A stretch of 64,000 nucleotides of DNA. Source: DAHVFK01 sp035310985 (GTDB taxonomy: Bacteria; Pseudomonadota; Gammaproteobacteria; Burkholderiales; SG8-39). The stretch spans positions 124,001 through 188,000 of the forward strand of contig DATGDH010000058.1 in NCBI GenBank assembly GCA_035310985.1, given 5' to 3'. The position numbers were made by a program, and so were the translations under genes. Position 1 is the stretch's first letter; the number at the start of each line of letters is the position of its first letter. Under the pieces are notes generated by a model that did not search any database, had not been told where the DNA came from, and worked only from the letters and a program-made list of their open reading frames with translations. Of the stretch, positions 61,795 through 64,000 are shown one piece after another.

Positions 61795-63003
61795 TCAGAG
61801 CATGATGTCCTTCAGGCCGACGCCGGAGCGCCCGTACTCCAGCGTGCGGCGGATACGATAGGTTTCGTCCTCGCTGATCTTCGGCGAGCGCGAAAGATCG
61901 ATGAGCTTTTGCGGGCGGATGGGGTTGCCTTTTTCGTCGCGCACCACCATGACGCGCGGCTGCAGCCGCTTGGCGAGGTTCTGCGAAATCACGATCCCGA
62001 CCTCGCCGCTGTTCAGCTCGACCACGCTCCCCACAGGGAATACGCCGATGCAGCGGATGAACTCCTCGATCAGCAGCGGGTGAAAAGCCTTGCCGCGCCA
62101 CTTGTGCAGCATCCCGAGCGCATTCGACGGCGCCATGGCCTCGGCGTACGGGCGCCTGCTGGTCATCGCCGAGAACGTGTCGATGATGCCCGCGCAGGCG
62201 CCGATTGTTCCCAGCTCGCCGCTGCCGAGCGGGTAGCCGCTGCCATCGTGCCGCTCGTGATGCAGCGTCACCAGCTCGGCGATGTCCTCCGGCATCCCCG
62301 GAGTCTTCGCTAGGATTTCCTTGCCGCGCAGAACGTGCGCGCGGACAAGCTTCTGTTCGTCCGGAGACAGCGGCCCTGTCTTGCTCAGAACGTCGTCCGG
62401 TAGCTCGAGCATGCCGATGTCCTGCAACAGCCCGACCATGCCGGCGCGCTCGATGTCCTCCGGCGTCATCCCGAGGAAGCGCGCGAACATGAGCATATAG
62501 ATCGACGTATTCATCGCCCGGGTGAGAAAGTAGCCGCCGCGTTCCTTGAGCGCCGAGAAGAGCACCAGCGCATCCGGATTGCGCATGATGCTCGCGCTCA
62601 TTTCCTTGACGGCGCCTCGCACCGCCGCCGCATCGATCTCGGCATCACGCGTGAGCGAGGCTACTACGGCATCCCATGCAACCTGACCGGCGTCGTAGGT
62701 TTTCGCCGCCCGCGGCAGCTCCGCCTCGACACTGACCCGCTCGATATGGACGACTTGGCGGATTCCCGCCGGTGTACCCGAGGTCCTGCCCGTCAATGCC
62801 CCGTGCTTCGTCTCGTCGGGCAGCTCGCTGCGCTCGACGTCGATGTAGACGTCCTTGCAGTATCGCCGCAGCGTTTCGAGCTGCGCGGGTTCGCGCACCA
62901 GGAAACCCTGAATGGGGAACGGCGTCTCGATCCAGGGTCGGTCTAGTTGCGAGACGTACATCCCGAACTGGAGCTCGTCGACGCGTACTTTCTTGGTGAT
63001 CAC
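61795..63003 (-). CDS. HD-GYP domain protein with degenerate active site
   Basis: A 402-residue protein with an N-terminal DUF3391-like domain (KVRVDELQFGMYVSQLDRPW) and an HD-GYP domain (about 130-330). Active HD-GYP enzymes hydrolyse cyclic di-GMP with a metal cluster. Here three usual ligands are changed: the first His is Asn165, the HD His is Gln194 (LLQDIGMLELP), and a later Asp is Ser278 (IIDTFSAMTS). His223, His248, His249 and the GSGYP motif (254-258) remain. It is probably catalytically inactive and may only bind ligand or protein. It is 27 bases after the Ser/Thr kinase gene. Confidence 0.87.
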   Translation of the reverse strand: MITKKVRVDELQFGMYVSQLDRPWIETPFPIQGFLVREPAQLETLRRYCKDVYIDVERSELPDETKHGALTGRTSGTPAGIRQVVHIERVSVEAELPRAAKTYDAGQVAWDAVVASLTRDAEIDAAAVRGAVKEMSASIMRNPDALVLFSALKERGGYFLTRAMNTSIYMLMFARFLGMTPEDIERAGMVGLLQDIGMLELPDDVLSKTGPLSPDEQKLVRAHVLRGKEILAKTPGMPEDIAELVTLHHERHDGSGYPLGSGELGTIGACAGIIDTFSAMTSRRPYAEAMAPSNALGMLHKWRGKAFHPLLIEEFIRCIGVFPVGSVVELNSGEVGIVISQNLAKRLQPRVMVVRDEKGNPIRPQKLIDLSRSPKISEDETYRIRRTLEYGRSGVGLKDIML

Positions 63004-63030
63004 AGCCTGTCTCTTCCTGCAATCGTACTC

Positions 63031-64000
63031 TCAGGCCGCCCTCGCGACGAAGCTCTCGACCGGGGCCGCGTCCTGGCAGAACTTGCGCGCCAGGAACCCT
63101 ATCACTTCGTCGGCGTTGCGAAAGCGGGCTTCGCGGTCCTTCTCCACCAGCTTGTCTATGAGCCGCTGGTACGCCGACAGCGCCTCGGGCATCGCCGGCG
63201 GCGGCGTATTGAGGTGCTGCAAGGCCACCTCGATGGCCGTGGCCGCATCGAACATGTGCTTGCCCGTGAGCATCTGGTAGAGCAGTATCCCTGCACTATA
63301 GATGTCCGTGCGCAGGTCGAGCGCCATCCCGCGCACCTGCTCAGGGCTCATGTAGCGCGGCGTGCCGAGGATCTCGCCGTGGCCGGTTCGGTCGATGGAA
63401 TCGATGTGCTTTGCGATGCCGAAGTCGACGATCGCCAGGCTCCCGTCTGCGCGAAACATCAGGTTCTGCGGCTTCAAGTCGCGATGCAGGACTCCGAATT
63501 CGTGTATGTCACCAAGCGCGAACATCAGCTCGCGAAAGATGCGCATGGCCTCTGCAGGCGCCGCAGGTTTCCCGCCGAGGCGCTTGTTCAGATCGCCGCC
63601 GTCGAAGAATTCCATCACCAGATAGGCGTGACTCTCTGACACGCCGTGGCCGTAGATCTTCGCCACGTGAGGGCTGCGAATACGCTCGACCAGCGTGTAT
63701 TCTTCCATGAACCGCTCGAGCGCCAACTTGTCGTCGGTCGCCTGGCTGCGCAGGATCTTGACCACCAGCGGTTCATCGTCCTTGTCGCGCGAAGCGAGAT
63801 AGACGCGAGACATTCCGCCCTCGCCGATCAGGCGCAGTACCCGGATGCCGGGTATGCGGACGCGCGCGCCGAGCAAGTGCCCTTCGACCCGGGCCGCGAG
63901 CTCCGGAGAGAGCGTGCGCCCCTCCTCGGCGTGCGTCAGGTCGCGGATCGAGGTCACGAGGCGCTCGCGGGTGAGCTCCTGCTTGCGCTGGTAGTCGTCC
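63031..64000 (-). CDS. Serine/threonine protein kinase (N-terminus beyond window)
   Basis: A eukaryote-like protein kinase domain. The glycine loop GEGGMSRVYLA, the ATP lysine in VVKIL, the catalytic loop HRDLKPQN, DFGIAKH and the SPEQVRG stretch are in order, and the remaining subdomains look complete. The frame stays open from GTG 63957 to base 64000 (DDYQRKQELTRERL), so the protein most likely extends beyond the window. It is upstream of, and 27 bases from, the HD-GYP gene, suggesting an operon. The kinase's target and any sensor part are not visible. Confidence 0.88.
   Translation of the reverse strand, partial: DDYQRKQELTRERLVTSIRDLTHAEEGRTLSPELAARVEGHLLGARVRIPGIRVLRLIGEGGMSRVYLASRDKDDEPLVVKILRSQATDDKLALERFMEEYTLVERIRSPHVAKIYGHGVSESHAYLVMEFFDGGDLNKRLGGKPAAPAEAMRIFRELMFALGDIHEFGVLHRDLKPQNLMFRADGSLAIVDFGIAKHIDSIDRTGHGEILGTPRYMSPEQVRGMALDLRTDIYSAGILLYQMLTGKHMFDAATAIEVALQHLNTPPPAMPEALSAYQRLIDKLVEKDREARFRNADEVIGFLARKFCQDAAPVESFVARAA

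Overview
The window is a GC-rich stretch of chromosome, almost certainly from a betaproteobacterium. The evidence is its conserved gene strings: rpsB-tsf-pyrH; map-glnD; smc-zipA-ligA-galU; queF, then dapC-dapD-pilU-like-dapE-prmB; and rimP-nusA-infB-rbfA-truB-rpsO-pnp. The protein sequences read as betaproteobacterial, for example the YciO, DksA, LexA and S2 N-termini. No rRNA, CRISPR array, insertion sequence or intact prophage was seen. GTG and TTG starts are common (pyrH, rpsB, mtnP, smc, dapE, prmB, oxlT-like, infB, yciO, Nfn-like, MFS, pncB).

Layout. 1-5.5 kb: translation genes (minus) diverge from map-glnD (plus). 5.5-7.8 kb: a tightly coupled minus-strand operon, dsrE-like / hpt / 5'-methylthioinosine-type phosphorylase / def, behind a promoter with a palindrome in its spacer. 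7.8-15.2 kb: smc-zipA-ligA-galU (minus). 15.4-21.1 kb: queF, the succinylase lysine/diaminopimelate genes and a PilU-type ATPase (plus). 21-23.9 kb: a CYTH-CHAD protein and an OFA-type MFS carrier (minus). 23.9-25.5 kb: a small accessory patch with decayed secreted/RHS-like fragments and a HicBA-type toxin-antitoxin pair, downstream of a Pro-Arg-His tRNA operon. 26-35 kb: dksA and the rimP-to-pnp operon. 35-42.7 kb: a long minus-strand run from dadA to rluB that includes scpA and scpB, so with smc the whole Smc-ScpAB condensin lies in the window.

42.7-58.7 kb is metabolic and accessory. It holds a gamma carbonic anhydrase, an SDR, a 1165-residue fused iron-sulfur flavoprotein resembling both Nfn subunits in one chain, a branched-chain amino acid/amide-type ABC importer with its two permeases fused, a CDF metal exporter, a C45-family hydrolase, a RutE-type nitroreductase, a CoA transferase, an MFS carrier and pncB. 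58.7-64 kb is regulatory: lexA under an SOS box, a histidine kinase-response regulator pair, and an operon of a Ser/Thr kinase (cut by the window end) and an HD-GYP protein that has lost several metal ligands.

The most unusual items are the fused Nfn-like protein beside its transporter operon, the degenerate HD-GYP protein paired with a Ser/Thr kinase, and the DsrE-purine salvage-deformylase operon with its operator-like palindrome. Functions are inferred from motifs and family knowledge; no database search was possible.
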